Assembly: GCA_010405405.1 (NCBI GenBank)
Contig: MU004235.1
Location: 448,538-512,537 of the forward strand
Source: Microthyrium microscopicum
Lineage: Eukaryota > Ascomycota > Dothideomycetes > Microthyriales > Microthyriaceae
Length of the DNA: 64,000 nucleotides
Direction: 5' to 3'
A model generated the notes under the pieces. The model worked only from the letters and a program-made list of their open reading frames with translations. It ran no database searches and was not told the DNA's origin. Numbering within the stretch: the stretch's first letter is position 1; every line of letters starts with the position of its first letter. The position numbers were made by a program, and so were the translations under genes. This document shows, piece by piece, positions 1 to 11,895 of the stretch.

Positions 1-30
1 CACATTCTATTTATAGCTAACAATCAACAG

Positions 31-1991
31 TTGGTGATTTCTACAATGCGATAGTCGATATATCGATCGTTCTGTTCGGCCAGGAATATAACTCGCGTAC
101 CGATGTCGACCATCTCACTACCCAAATCGAAGGAGCGGCGCACGATGCTCACCAAGATATCGCCCTGCTGAGTACGGACATTCAATACAATATATCTGGT
201 CATCCAGACGACTATTCCCGGATCAAAGATTTGAGCTACCAAGTTTATAAACATACCAAAACTTTTGCGAAGCTCTTGGATAAGACAAAAGGCCGAGAAG
301 ACTGGTCTAAGCTGTCTGTCAAGGTACCTTCTGAGTCTACCAAGAATCAAAAGGGATCATTGTCTCCAAATACAAAGTCGGTTTCATTTGACAGCTCGTC
401 TCTGTCTGCCGGCAGCAGATCTGCTCCTACGAGCCCGTATCAACCCACCGTAGAAGAGATCCCGGACGGTGGGGAGGATGAGGAGACTCATGGGGTTCAG
501 GAATACCATGTCGATCCACCCTTGTTCCCCCAGTCCAAGGCTGGAGCCTCAGCCACATACAACCTTGCGCGGGCGCCTGAGCGAACTACTCCGTCACCAC
601 CGAGAGTAGTGCTTCGCACTGCAACTGATCCAAAGACATTGGAGTCGCAAGTTCACTCCTTGCACTTTGATGATGATGAGGGCGCAGCCCAGCCAACTGG
701 CGTTGCTGAAGCATGGAGGAATATGGGCAACCCTGTTCGGGCATCGCCAAAGAACGCGGACATGGATTCTTCATTTCACAGTGTAACTGCGTCTTCGAGA
801 CCTAGCACTCGCGAGTCAATCGAAGATGAGATATCCCGTCTTCACGAGGAAATAGAAAAGCTCAAAGCTTCCAAAGGCAAGTCATCGAGTTCAAAAGGCT
901 CAACGCAAAGTGTCTACTCTACACCACCTACCAGAACAATTGAGGAACCACCTAGAAAAACATATATGGAACCACCCAAGACCACTGGTCGAACTCGTGC
1001 CTACACATCTACTGGTGCCGAAACACGGCCTACCATGCGAATGCCCGAGACAGAAGATTCTTCACGCTATGGCCGTCCACCACACGTCTCTCCTCGATAC
1101 TCACCAATATCACCACCTTCTCCCCGCTACAGCGACCGAGAGGCACGTCGTCCAAAACCTACTCACCTGAAGTCGGAGCCCATGTACGGTCCTGGGCCTA
1201 ACACGTCCTTGCCTACCTTCCTAGAATCAGGTCCCCGACCGGTTGGCCTGGGGGTCGACGCAAATCAGAACAAGCGAGCCTCTTGGGCTGGTCCACCCGA
1301 TAACTACGACCCGCAGCAGTTCTCCAACTACGGCCCTGACCCTCCTCTATTTGCGGAAACACCTACCTCACCCAAACCACGAACCCCACGACCAGACAGT
1401 GATGACCTACCAGCAGGTGTCACGCAGAAGAAGCTGCCCGTCACACTGGAAGATATGTGTCTCGGAGCCTCCAAAAAGGTCCGCTTCAAGCGCCGCGTCC
1501 CCGATGCTATGGGCGTACGCCTGATTGATGACGTTCGCATTCTCACAGTACAAATCTACCCTGGCCTCAAACCCGGCTCACGCATCAAGCACGCGCATGA
1601 AGGCGACTATGATCCCGCCACCGGACGACTTGGCGAAGTCTGGTTCAGCCTTGACGAACAACCACACCCTACCTATGAGCGCCGTGACCGTGATCTATAC
1701 TGCACACTTAGCATACCACTAGCAGACGCATTATGTGGCTGGAAGCGCACAGTCAAAAGCGTCTGTGGCAAAGATGTGACTGTACGACACAAAGGCGTGA
1801 CACCTAACGGTTGGAAAGAATGCTTTGCCGGCTTGGGCATGCCAAAATACGATCGTGAGAACCGGATGGTGGGCGGCGACAGAGGCGACTTGTGGGTGGA
1901 AGTTAAGGTGCAGGTGCCATCGAGAGAGTTGGAAGAGTGGCAGAAGGATATGGTGAAACGCGCTTTGGGTGCGAATCCTGGGCGGTATTAA
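31..1991 (+). CDS. DnaJ C-terminal-domain protein, 5'-partial
   Basis: The reading frame enters from outside the window: a branch-like gctaac followed by caacag (ends at 30) looks like an intron acceptor, and the frame is open from 31 to the TAA at 1989-1991, giving 652 residues here. Residues from about 465 to 635 resemble the C-terminal substrate-binding domain of class II DnaJ/Hsp40 proteins (LPVTLEDMCLGASKKVRFKR, then GLKPGSRIKHAHEGD, then PHPTYERRDRDLYCTLSI and ALCGWKRTV). The middle is low-complexity, rich in Ser, Pro and Arg, with a short predicted coiled coil (EDEISRLHEEIEKLKASK). No J domain is visible in the part present; it may lie upstream or be absent. A co-chaperone or Hsp40-like scaffold role is inferred from the domain only. 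No internal introns are needed. Confidence 0.75.
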
Positions 1992-3688
1992 TGGTGTGTG
2001 TGCGTAATGGTATGTGTCAGTTGAGCTTGGTAAAGCTTCTGGACTTTGGTCTTGTCATGGGTGCATTACTATTATTTTAAGCTTTGGGAGCTTGGAGGTT
2101 TGGGATTATTGGCATCTAGGCTGTGTTGGGTTGCATGGTACTTGAGAGTTCAAGAGCTTGGAATATTTAGCATCAGCATTGTTTTGGAGTTTTCGGTTCT
2201 GGTCTAGTGGCTTTGAAAGGCCCCAGATACCCATTTCGTTGGCCTTTGATATTACTTCTTGAGATGGATCGAATCTGGTTTCTATCTTTGATGCTGAAGA
2301 TCACTGAGCGGGATCTGCCGCGGGAATAATCAAGCGGTATAATTTCTTGATGCAGGAGGTAACTTGAGCTTGGGTTCACTGGACTCAAACACGGCAAAAC
2401 CTGGGAAATAATACCCCTTTTATGTAGCAGTATTAAGCTTACTAGTAGATAGCAAACTGAAATCCATCGAATAACAACCAATCAATGTCCCACAAGTCAG
2501 CAAAGTCTGGAAACCAACAGTACCGTAGAAAAACAGTGAATTGAGCAGATGCTCCTAGGGCGTTTTGGTGGCGTTTTCTACACTTCATTATTTCTACCAT
2601 TCTCGTCACCGTTTACTTACGAAAACGCTTACAATGTATAGGATATAAGCCTAATAGTAAGCTTATAAGACTTGACTCTTTTGCTCGTCAAAGAAGCTTA
2701 AAGATTGATTGTTTTTGCTATTTCAAAAGGTTGATATCCAGTTTATGGCTTAACAACCTTGACGCCACTAGAAATTACAGGGCTCGATTGGAGGACTATC
2801 TGCTCAATTCACTGTTTTCCTACGGTAATATAAATCGAGTCTTGCCGTCATCACTTCTCAAAATGAGTAAGAACGTGATCAACAACAAGCCTCCCATGGC
2901 TCAAACCTCCAACCGACTGATTCGTCAAAAGAGCCCCTTTGAAATATGGTGCACCGTATTCTGACAAGCGTGCCGATATGTACCCCAGAATATGCCCAGA
3001 TGTGATCGTCCATCATCTAGCTATTAGCCTATTTCCAACACCTCTTATCTGACTGGTTGATCGACTGCGCGCTAGATCTCAACGAGTTGTGTTGCACTCA
3101 GCCGTTCAGCCTTGTCAAAGCTTCTTGGAGTTGCTGGTTCCCTCTGGTTGGCAAAGCTCTAGCCCCGGAATGCGAGGCTGCCGGGTCTACACCCAACTGC
3201 ACCAAACTGCACAAAAAGTACATGATTTTTGCACGGCTTCATAACAACCCGGATAAAGGAGAGGCGAGACGGGGCGAGTCAACGCGCAGCAGGCGCGAAC
3301 ACGTCCTCCCGACAGTCGACTACCTTTTGTGTTCCAATAGTAACGATGCTGAAAAGAAATTTGGACAAACTAGTTGAATATGGAACGGAGTATGAAGTCA
3401 TGGGCCAAAAATGGGCGTATGGTTGCCAGGAATGCAACGATCTTTCTCACAAGCTACTGTGCTGCTAGCAGCATTGTGATTCGAAATGACCTTGTTTTGA
3501 TTGATCAAAAGCCAATTCTGTGGAATGGAAGCGCCTTTAGGGGTACCCGTCCGAAAACACATTTCCCATAAAGAAACCCGCATAGCCTCTGGACCCGCCG
3601 TGTAAAGTTATCAGGTGAGAATAACTTCCCCATATACAATCAAATTTACTCTCTTTATTCTACAAACAACAAAACAGCAGTAAACAAT
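1992..3688. other. Intergenic, no supported gene
   Basis: The 3' flank of the DnaJ-like gene and the promoter of the secreted protein at 3689. The short open frames on both strands lack recognisable domains, have no convincing splice partners and are scattered with stops. AT-rich patches lie around 2600-2730. Nothing further is supported. Confidence 0.6.
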
Positions 3689-4704
3689 ATGCGTTCTTCA
3701 ACATTCACCATTGCTGCTTTGGCCTCGCTGGCCACAGCACAGCGCCCTACAAACACATCCATCTGTGATTACTACACGCCTGCTCTGCTCAAGGAGAACA
3801 CTGCTGCGAACCAGAAGACTGTCTTGACATTGCTTGTCAACACTGTTGTTATTGGCAACTACACGCAGCCCAACGCCAACATCAGTGTAGCTGGTATCCT
3901 TGCCCCAGGCACATTCAACAACACCAAGGTCAACCTTCTGCCATACTTCAATGGCAACCTCAAGTCCAGCAACCGTGGTGGAATGAACGGAACATCCGTA
4001 AACTTCCTCGACGATGGCGGAGCCGCACCATTGATGAACAACATGCCATCTAACGGCAACACCACCTCCAACCAATAGTAAGATATTATTCCAACAAATT
4101 CTCCAAGAACCATGAAACTAACCACCTGATTAGCTTGTTGCTCACTCATCTATACGGATACTTTGGCAGCCTTCTCGGCTGCTCAATGATGAACTCCACC
4201 GCCTTCCCAGCCTACACCGGCTCCACCAACATGTACGCCGTGCACAAGTTCATGGACCTGAACCCCTATGAACTCGGCTACTTCATCACCCAAATCGGCA
4301 CCGCAGCTGCCTCTTTCGGAGTCGCCAAAGCCGATGTCGAACTCGTCGGAGCCTCCCTCAACAAGGCATTCGGCTACCGATGCAGTCCCGCTGCCGCCAT
4401 CCCACCAACTGCGCAGCCAGAGCTCCAAAGCATGTGCATAGATGCCAGCTGCCCATTGGCAGACAACAGCACTTGCCCAGCGTACAGCCCAGTGACGGCA
4501 CCAATGTTTGTGAACGGCACGGTTTATGATGCGGCGGGTGGAAATCCCAATGGTAATGCGACTAGCCCTACTAACCAGAGCAATGGAACGACCACTGGAT
4601 CTGGTTCTGCTAGCAGTGGAAGCGCGACTGGTGCGGGTAGCCAGGTGCAAGCTACCGTCGGATCTATTGTTGCTGGTCTCGCGTTTGCCATGTACATGGC
4701 ATAG
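3689..4704 (+). CDS. Secreted GPI-type protein with truncated-globin-like core
   Basis: Two exons, 3689-4077 and 4134-4704 (intron with GTAAGA donor, aaactaacc branch, ttag acceptor), encode 319 residues. An N-terminal signal peptide (MRSSTFTIAALASLATA) precedes an N-glycosylation-rich segment. The C-terminus is a Ser/Gly/Thr-rich spacer ending in a hydrophobic tail (about residues 300-319), the usual shape of a GPI-anchor signal, so a cell-surface location is inferred. Residues about 125-205 read like the distal half of a bacterial-type truncated haemoglobin: LLTHLYGYFGSLLGC, then a Tyr-Thr-Gly turn, then NMYAVHKFMDLNPYELGYF with His167 in the place of a proximal haem ligand, then a final helix FGVAKADVELVGASLNKAF. 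Six cysteines, several near the C-terminal side, suggest disulfides. The globin assignment is by pattern only; otherwise this is an uncharacterised GPI protein. Confidence 0.72.
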
Positions 4705-5377
4705 GGATGAGAGTTGGCGGTTAGTGTAATGTAGAAGCCATTCATTCATTCAGGGTAGTCCAAGATGTTTTTTCTGCACTGTTAGAGCCCTGATTTGTAG
4801 GCACTCACTCAAAGTATTGTAGCATTCTTCGAATAATAGTTAATCCAGCATTTCTTCATGCGTTAATGGTCTCCATATCAATTTGTCGAGGCTAATTGTG
4901 GCGATGCCCGTGCAATGGCAACGTAGATCCAATATCTGATGCTGAAGATTGTTAGGCATTTCGCTGCAAGTGCAGAGATTTCCCAAGTTCCAAGCCTCGA
5001 ACAACCTTATTGCCGAGACTCGTACGTTGCTACTCGTGCCCTAGCTCTTGCTTCCAACGCTGCCGTGCTTTTCACTACCGCTTTTCAGTCTGCTCTGTAC
5101 GGTATGCATCACCTCCGGGAGCTCGAATAGCACTCAGTGGAGACAATAGAGCGTCGGAAACCGAGACGCTCCATATATTCGCTGTGTCGTTCTAACCTGC
5201 GACAAAGGACTCGCGGAAAGAAAGCACATCTTTCTAGCTAGATGAGTATCTCTTGATAGCTTTTCGTCTGGTCCAGTAACGATTGCCAAGTTGATCGATT
5301 GAATTCACTGAGTTCACATTGTGCTTTCGCTGCGCTGCTGGGTCATCAGTTCGGTGAGGAAATTGTGTGTATTGGTA
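4705..5377. other. Intergenic between convergent genes
   Basis: 3' flanks of the GPI protein (plus strand) and of the complex I subunit (minus strand). Only short open frames without recognisable content are seen. Confidence 0.6.
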
Positions 5378-5829
5378 TTATATGCTGGTTTGTACAAGCT
5401 CGGTAACTTGGCTTTCGATCGCCTTTTCGTCTAGACCTTTGAGATACGTTAGAGCAAAATATTATAGCCGAGTTCAAAACTTACCATTTAATGGTAGCAT
5501 CTTCTCCTTGCCAAATTCTGTTATGTATCAGCTTGCTGTCTCCTAGAATGGCCCGGGCCAAACGCACCAAATCTCGCCCAGACCTTTGGCTCGGTGCCGG
5601 ATGCCTCTCGAATAAGTATTGGTGTGCTCGGGTTGTGCTTCTTCATCGTCGGATATGATTTCATAAGGAAGGATCTACTCATAAAAGAAATATCAGCATT
5701 CTCATCCCTCTCAAGTCCACACTTGTCCATGCTTCAAACTCACCGCGCAGCTGCACTATGATCTGCAGTCTGACAAAGATGAAATCTCAGCTCCCGCAGC
5801 GCCGAATTGAATGCATATTTCGACGCCAT
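5378..5829 (-). CDS. NADH:ubiquinone oxidoreductase B8 subunit (NDUFA2-like)
   Basis: Four small exons on the minus strand, 5829-5744, 5674-5568, 5517-5485 and 5436-5378, join in frame to 94 residues. The introns of 69, 50 and 48 nt have donors GTGAGT, GTGCGT and GTAAGT, and all end in AG. The protein starts MASKYAFNSALRELRFHLCQ and contains YPTMKKHNPSTPILIREASG followed by PKVWARFEFGKEKMLPLNG, the signature of the thioredoxin-fold B8/NDUFA2 accessory subunit of mitochondrial complex I (nuo-10.5 in Neurospora). The single Cys (C-Q-T) near residue 19 is in the usual place. Length matches the family (about 90-100 residues). It acts in the matrix arm of complex I. No exon exceeds 110 nt, so the gene is easily missed by simple frame searches. 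Confidence 0.9.
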
Positions 5830-6048
5830 GACTCTCGAATTCGTGGCAATAATTGGCCTGGATACAGAAGAAAGAATTGAGATAGGACGTCAAGTTTAGA
5901 AGTGGTTCCTGCTTGAAGCTTGGACCAGCCGGACTTTCCCACCCGTTAGCTATCCCCGAACCGCATCTTCTTCCCCAAAGCTTCCATCAGCATTTCCGAC
6001 GACAAATCTCCTCTCTTCTCCTACGTTCTGCGCTCAATTGTCGCCATA

Positions 6049-6727
6049 ATGTCCTTCCGTCCTGGTCTTCGTAGTTTTCGGGCGGCTTTCCAGAACTTCC
6101 GCACTGCAAATCGTCAAACAGTTGGCCGGCGATGGCAGACGACTGCGGAGGCACCACCTCCTCCACCCCCAAAGGAGAACCTGAATCCGTTATCGTGGAA
6201 TAGTCCTGTGGGACCCAAGACGGTGCATTTCTGGTATGTTGGAAACTCATTGTTCGGCTGGTGGAACATTTACTGACTTATCGTGCAGGGCTCCCGTCAT
6301 GAAGGTATGACTCCTCCTCGAAAACACATTCACGAATATCAGTCGAGTTGAACTAGATGCTAATACTCTGCAGTGGATCTTGGTGGGTGTCAGCATTGCA
6401 GACTTTACGCGGCCGGCAGATCAGCTTTCGCTGACACAGAATGGCGCGCTCACGGCAACGGGTGCTATCTGGACACGATGGTGTCTCATTATCAAACCCA
6501 AGAACTATCTGTACGATCATTCCATTCTTATTTCCAGAAATCAAAGCTAACAATAGTGTTACAGGCTTGCCTCGGTCAACTTTTTCCTCTTTCTCGCCAA
6601 TGGATATCAAGTAGCCCGAATCATTCAATATGATCGATCGAATAAGTCAACGAAAGCTGTGACAGAAGTGAAGGACGTGGCTGCCGAAGCTAAAGATGCT
6701 GTCAAGGGAGCTCTCGGTACAAAATAG
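6049..6727 (+). CDS. Mitochondrial pyruvate carrier subunit (MPC2/3-like)
   Basis: Four exons, 6049-6233, 6289-6304, 6374-6510 and 6565-6727, encode 166 residues. Exon 2 is only 16 nt and supplies the end of a Trp codon plus APVMK. An Arg/Gln-rich N-terminus (MSFRPGLRSFRAAFQNFR) resembles a mitochondrial presequence. The core WAPVMKWILVGVSIADFTRP, then the ALTATGAIWTRWCLIIKPKN and LLASVNFFLFLANGYQVARI blocks, is the MPC family signature with its two to three membrane helices. Family members form heterodimers in the inner membrane that import pyruvate to feed the TCA cycle. The C-terminal tail (about 35 residues, rich in Lys/Ala/Val/Asp) is longer than in short MPC2 forms. The start is the first ATG in the frame, about 220 nt from the divergent NDUFA2-like start, so the two mitochondrial genes share a promoter region. 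Confidence 0.92.
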
Positions 6728-7629
6728 GATGATTGATATCGTGCTTCCTGTCAATCTGTCTTCGTGGATATCCTTTTGGCGGGCTGGGATTGAGTCCTGT
6801 ATGGATCAAGCTTTTCTGTACAGCTTTTTTCTTTCCAGGTGCTTGGAGCAATGGGCGTTTCTGTCTTCAGCAGCTGTGAATGGCCTAGAGGTTAAATGCT
6901 AATTCTAGATTGTATCTAGACTCTAAAGGATGTTGATCTGACTATGAGCCGAGACTAAGAATCCTGGAGTAGTGCACCATGCCTCAGTCGAGAGCACCCT
7001 CGGATGGGTACAACCTACCAAATTCAACTACAGTTATGATCACGCAGAAGGTTGAATCGGACAATGTTACAACATATAGTCTACCTTGAGCAGCAACTGT
7101 ACAAGAATACTGTTTCATGCACTCGTAAGCAATCATCCCTGCGTCAATCAGGGAGTAGATCTGACTTTGATGATTCGATCAAGATCTATGATCGTTCTAA
7201 GGTATGATTATTTCGAGAGAACAACAGAAAACAAAAACGAAAAGAAGACTATTCTCGTGATGTGTGCGACCCACTTGCAAGCATCGTTCTTGCGGAAGGT
7301 ACCAAGATTGCGAGCTGCCCCCTTCATCCGATCATGATTCAGGTAAGCCTGCATAAATCCACCACCAGGCATTGGTTCCTTTGCAAGCGGCTGAAGATCA
7401 TCCACAATTATCCCCAGCCGACCTGCATAATGGTCATGAAGCTTGCACGACGCCTTTCTGCAAGATGATGTGTTCCACATCATGTCTCTCGCCGGATTTC
7501 ATTTTTTAAAAAACAATAGAACTTCAGCAGCGCTCTCGTCGTTTCTTCTTTCTCCATTTGAAAGAGTAATACATTGCTTTCATTCTATAATTCACTAATT
7601 TGCAGCTTTGGGATCTGTTGGTCGTCACG
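6728..7629. other. Intergenic upstream of esterase
   Basis: Pyruvate carrier 3' flank and esterase promoter. One minus-strand frame (about 7208-7483) has balanced composition but no recognised family and no clear start or splice partner, so it is not called. A pyrimidine-rich stretch (about 7540-7600) precedes the esterase start. Confidence 0.5.
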
Positions 7630-9967
7630 ATGCGTCTTCCAGCCACCTACAGCATCCCCATAATATTCGCTGCACTTGTCTCGGCTCAGCCTAACGTTAC
7701 TATCAACATTGGAAGTATCAACGGAGAGCAATGTCCTTCTACGAATTCTTCACGATATCTAGGCATTCCGTATGCCCAACCGCCAGTTGGTAGCTTGCGG
7801 TTTGCAGCTCCTCAGCCATACAACGGAACATACCCAGGCGGGACCTTCAATGCCACGAAGACGCCGGCAACTTGCTTGCCGTTCAGCCAGGGCTATATCA
7901 ACCCTTCGCCTACATCTGAGGACTGGTGAGCTTAGTTATATCTTTGCTGCTACGGAAGCTAATGGCATTAGTCTTGTGCTGAATGTGTTTACGCCAGCTG
8001 GCGCTGGTCCAGATTCGAAGTTGCCTGTTAAGTAAGTACATTCTATGTATATCATTCTCAATTGCGAGATTGACTACTATTTCACTTTCGATTAAGAGCT
8101 TGCTTAAAGATTCAAACTGCTTTGGATCAGCGTTTGTCTATGGATGGCAATTTCCGTCATGTCATGTAGTCATCATCGAGTCTTGCACTCACTCTTTTCT
8201 TTTGAGACATACTTTCCATTTTCTGACAGATTGTAGATTTTATATATACGGTGGCAGTTTCCTAGACGGCAGTATAGCGGATCCGCTTCTCGATGGTTGT
8301 AATATTGCTTCAGATGCGATAGTCGTCAGTGTCAACTACAGAGTCGGCCCCTTGGGTTTCCTAGCTGCCCCGAGTGCTGGAATACCAGGCAACATGGGGA
8401 TATCAGATCAAATATTGGGCCTTGAATGGGTGCAGGACAACATCGCAGCATTTGGCGGCGATCCGGTAAGCTATAGAGATTAGAGTTCGAGATGTAGCAT
8501 ACTAACAAATGAGTAGAAAAAGGTATTGCTGTTTGGTGAATCTGCGGGCGCTATCTCGACTTGGATCTTAGCTGGTCTACCTGATGCGACGAAATGGATG
8601 AGCTCTGCGATTTGTGAGTCGGGTGCTGGTATTCCCACACTTACTCAGTCTGCTGGGACTCAATTAGGGGCTCAGATTGTGCAAAATCTCAACTGCAGCG
8701 CCTCAGACGTATGTTTCTCTCCTTTTGAATCAGACTTAGCACTAACAGTACGAAGGGTGCTTGTATTAAATCAAAGCAATACTCTGATCTACTCAGTTCT
8801 CTTCCAGCGTCTTCAGGCTTGAGTCTTGCGAACTTGCTGAATACGTTTGGTCCTTATGTTGATGGAAATGTTATCCCTGAGAACCCTTCAAGTAAGTCGA
8901 TTTTTACTATGACTTCGTCGCTTCATCTGCCACCTGCAGGTACAGAGTAGGCGGTTCATTCGGCCAACTGAACATAGCCTTGCTTCTTTTAGTAGAGGTA
9001 TTTTAAGACTGCAAGCAATTGGACTAACTTATCTCATAGACGTCGCAGCGAAAGTTCCCGTGATCTACGGCACCAGTAAGTCATACTGAAACCAATTATT
9101 TCTAATTATTGCTAAATTCAGTGCCTAGACGCTGACGAAGGAACCTTTTTCATATCACCTATCGTTAACCCAACTACATTCGCCAATGCAAGTTACAGCG
9201 CCGTCGTCTCCTCTCTATTCAAGACCGACGCTGCTTCAATTCTGTCTGCATACCCACTATCGGCTTTCACTTACGCTCCCAATCCGGCATTCGAAGCGCT
9301 CTCCCAACTCTACACCGACGTCGTCTTCAAATGTCCCACCTACGGTGCCCTTGCTTTAGCTGACTCCAAAGGTATCCCAGCATACTCATACCGCTTCAAC
9401 ACCATACCATCTTGCATTCCCGCAGCCGGCGTACGCTATCCAGGACTCACCGACGCACAGGATGGGCAATACTTTCGCGCATATCACACATCCGAGATCC
9501 CATTTGTATGGGGCGACGTTGATCACGAGAGCTTGTATCCCAACGGCACTTGCTCCTTTACGTCGGCCGAGAAGTCGATAAGTCAAGTCTTCATCAACTC
9601 ATGGACGAATATGGCGTCCCAGCAATACCCGGCGGGTGGAAAAGGCGGAGTAGACGGACAGTGGCCACGTTGGAACACGAGTGACAGTTTGGGGTTGGTT
9701 TTCGGCAACCAAACCACGGTGGGAACAGTCGACTACTCCAAGTGCCTGGTTTTGGAGCCTATTGTCAACCAGTTGCTTGGTATTAGCAACTCGTCGAGTA
9801 CGAATGCTTCGAGTACCAGCAGTGGTAGTTCTACGGCAACCCATACGGGCGGCTCTACTCCTTCATCAACATCTAGCACTACGCCGTCGTCAAATGGCGT
9901 CGATATGAGGCGGGTCAATGTCTGGGCACTAGGAGCAATCATGGTTTTCATGCTTCTGCTCCTGTGA
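7630..9967 (+). CDS. Secreted type-B carboxylesterase, probably GPI-anchored
   Basis: Seven exons (7630-7925, 7972-8031, 8237-8465, 8517-8708, 8756-8891, 9040-9075, 9129-9967) give 595 residues. A signal peptide (MRLPATYSIPIIFAALVSA) is followed by the family landmarks YLGIPYAQPPVGSLRF, EDCLVLNVFTPA (formed across intron 1), the oxyanion loop IYGGSF, the nucleophile elbow GESAG (Ser204), NADEGTFF (Glu320) and AYHTSEIPFVWG (His436). This is a complete catalytic triad of a type-B carboxylesterase/lipase of the alpha/beta-hydrolase fold. The C-terminus has a Ser/Thr-rich linker and a hydrophobic end, suggesting a GPI anchor or wall-linked enzyme. The substrate is an ester, but identity cannot be told. 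Intron 2 (205 nt) is long for this genome; its acceptor at 8236 is chosen because it restores the KFYIYGGSF frame. The start ATG at 7630 is preferred over an upstream non-ATG extension because it opens the signal peptide. Confidence 0.88.
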
Positions 9968-10082
9968 GACAAAACCATTAACTACAGAAAAATGTTTGAA
10001 TGCACACGACTTGGTCATCAAAACGCTAGGAGATCACTTTAATTGTTACTGATAATAATATAATTGAAAGTAGCTGATCTAT

Positions 10083-11895
10083 CTATAAAACCTCTTTTAA
10101 GCTCTCGTTCATGGGGGGTGCAGCGACAGTGGCTTGCTCAACTATAGGCGCCGCTGAACTTTTTGCTTTCGTTCTGTTTCCCTGTGTCTTGACTTTCAAG
10201 ATCGGTATCAACGGTAACGTTATAGCTGCTGCTGCAGTAGCAAACCAAAAAACGTGAGAGTAAGGTTGAATTGGATCGCCCGCGTGGAATCCCGCACGAG
10301 GGGACTTAACTGAGCTGTCGTAGATTGCAGTGGAGATTCCCATGCCGACAGTTAAACCTAGTCTGCAAAGAGTTTGAAATAGCCCACTAGCGATGCTTTG
10401 CTGTGCTTTTGGCATTGAAGACATGACGTACATCTAAAGCAATTTAGCATAGTTCTTGGAACTTCAGATAGGAAGATTGACGTACGTTGGTGACATTGAA
10501 TTGAAAGTCGGCTCCAACAACGGCTAAGCATAGTGCAGGGAAGATCATGGGCCAATATCCGTAGCTTGTTTTTGTCAAAGCGAGAAGAAGAAATGACAAG
10601 GTGTAGCTCAAAATCCCAACGCACATGATGAGTTTGTTGGAGATGCGATGGAGAATTACAGCGGCTATGATCTAGGAAGCATGAGTATCGTGTCGTGTAG
10701 TTTCTTTGACAACACTTACATTGACTATAATGCCTCCTATTGCCATAGGTAGCATATAAACCGCTGTTTTCAAGGCGGATGCTTGCCAGATTCTTTGGAT
10801 ATACAGTGATATCCAAAATGGAGACACTGCAAAACCCATGAAACCCAGGACGGTCATTACGAGTAACTGTTGAAGTTAGTTTTATAGTTTTATAGTGGCA
10901 CGCGAATGTTGTTAGCTTACCAAACTTAGATCTCGGTTCTTGAAAATTCCCATTGGTATCAAAGGATATTCAACATAGAGTTCCCAAAACACAAAGATTG
11001 TCATGAAGAATAAACCGAGTACCAAGAGGACGATAACATATCCGGTTCCCCAACCAGCATCACTTCCCATGCTAGAAAAGTGTTAGCCTCATAACTTTAA
11101 AATCGACATTTCTTACCTCAAAGCAGCACTGAAGAGACCAGTACCAATGATAACCAGCAAACTACCAAGCGCATCAAGTCTTTTGAATGTGCCTTTATCC
11201 AGCTTGACTCTCTCCTCAGTATCTTTGGGAATAACAAATACCGAAATGACAGTAAACAAGAAATAAATTATGGCCAGCCACCAAAATGCCGCCCTCCAGT
11301 TGAATATATTGGTCACAATACCGCCTGATATAAGCCCGAAGACAAAGCCAAGTGGATTTCCAGCACTGAAGCAAGCAAATACCGCATTCTTCCTTTTGGA
11401 TGGAGAATCATATATGACTGCCAGCATTCCTTGTGCCGGCGGCACAGCAGCAGCAGACATCAATCCCATGAAGCCGGTAAGAATGTCGAGAGTTACTCCT
11501 TGTTTGGCAAATCCAGCGCCTAACGAGAATATTGAGAAAATGAGTAGACTCCCAATGAATAAATACCGTCTGCCGAAAAGGTCTGCGATTCGGGCGAATA
11601 ATAGCAAGAACGAACCTGATGCGAGAGATGATGCAGCGGAGAGCCAGGTGATTTCAGCAGTAGTCATTCCAAGATCTCTTCCAATGAAGGAAGAGTTGAC
11701 AGTGACTATTCCGGCGGTCATGGAATTTAAGCCTACGGCCATGGTTGCGGTGAGAACGACGAATATCTCTTGACTCGTTGACGTGAAGCATTCTGGTCGT
11801 CCATATTTGGGAATAGATGTAATTGAATGGTTATCTTCAAGGTCTGTTGGAGAAGTTGGAACTACTCCAACGTCTTTGCTTTTCTCTAAGGCCAT
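10083..11895 (-). CDS. MFS multidrug transporter, DHA2 type
   Basis: Five exons on the minus strand (11895-11117, 11071-10921, 10866-10720, 10671-10486, 10433-10083) encode 537 residues with about 14 membrane segments, typical of the DHA2 (drug:H+ antiporter 2) subfamily. The first half shows the MFS loop motif ARIADLFGRRY between TM2 and TM3 and a motif-C-like GNPLGFVFGLISGG in TM5. After the central loop (VKLDKGTFKRLDALGSLLVI) the second half carries WELYVEYPLIPMGIFKNRDL, the usual DHA2 Pro/Leu loop. The nearest annotated kinds are Atr1/aminotriazole-resistance-like and low-affinity ammonium or drug exporters; the substrate is unknown. Located in plasma or vacuolar membrane by inference. 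It is divergent from the second MFS gene across 1.7 kb and ends 115 nt from the esterase stop (convergent). Confidence 0.88.

Noticed and set aside
4183-4749. Long minus-strand frame opposite the secreted globin-like gene
   Set aside because: Antisense shadow of a coding exon; Arg/Ser-biased translation, no homology, while the plus strand shows a signal peptide and clean intron.
7208-7483. Minus-strand open frame of 91 codons upstream of the esterase
   Set aside because: Composition is fairly coding-like but there is no recognised family, no convincing start context and no splice partner. Left as unassigned.
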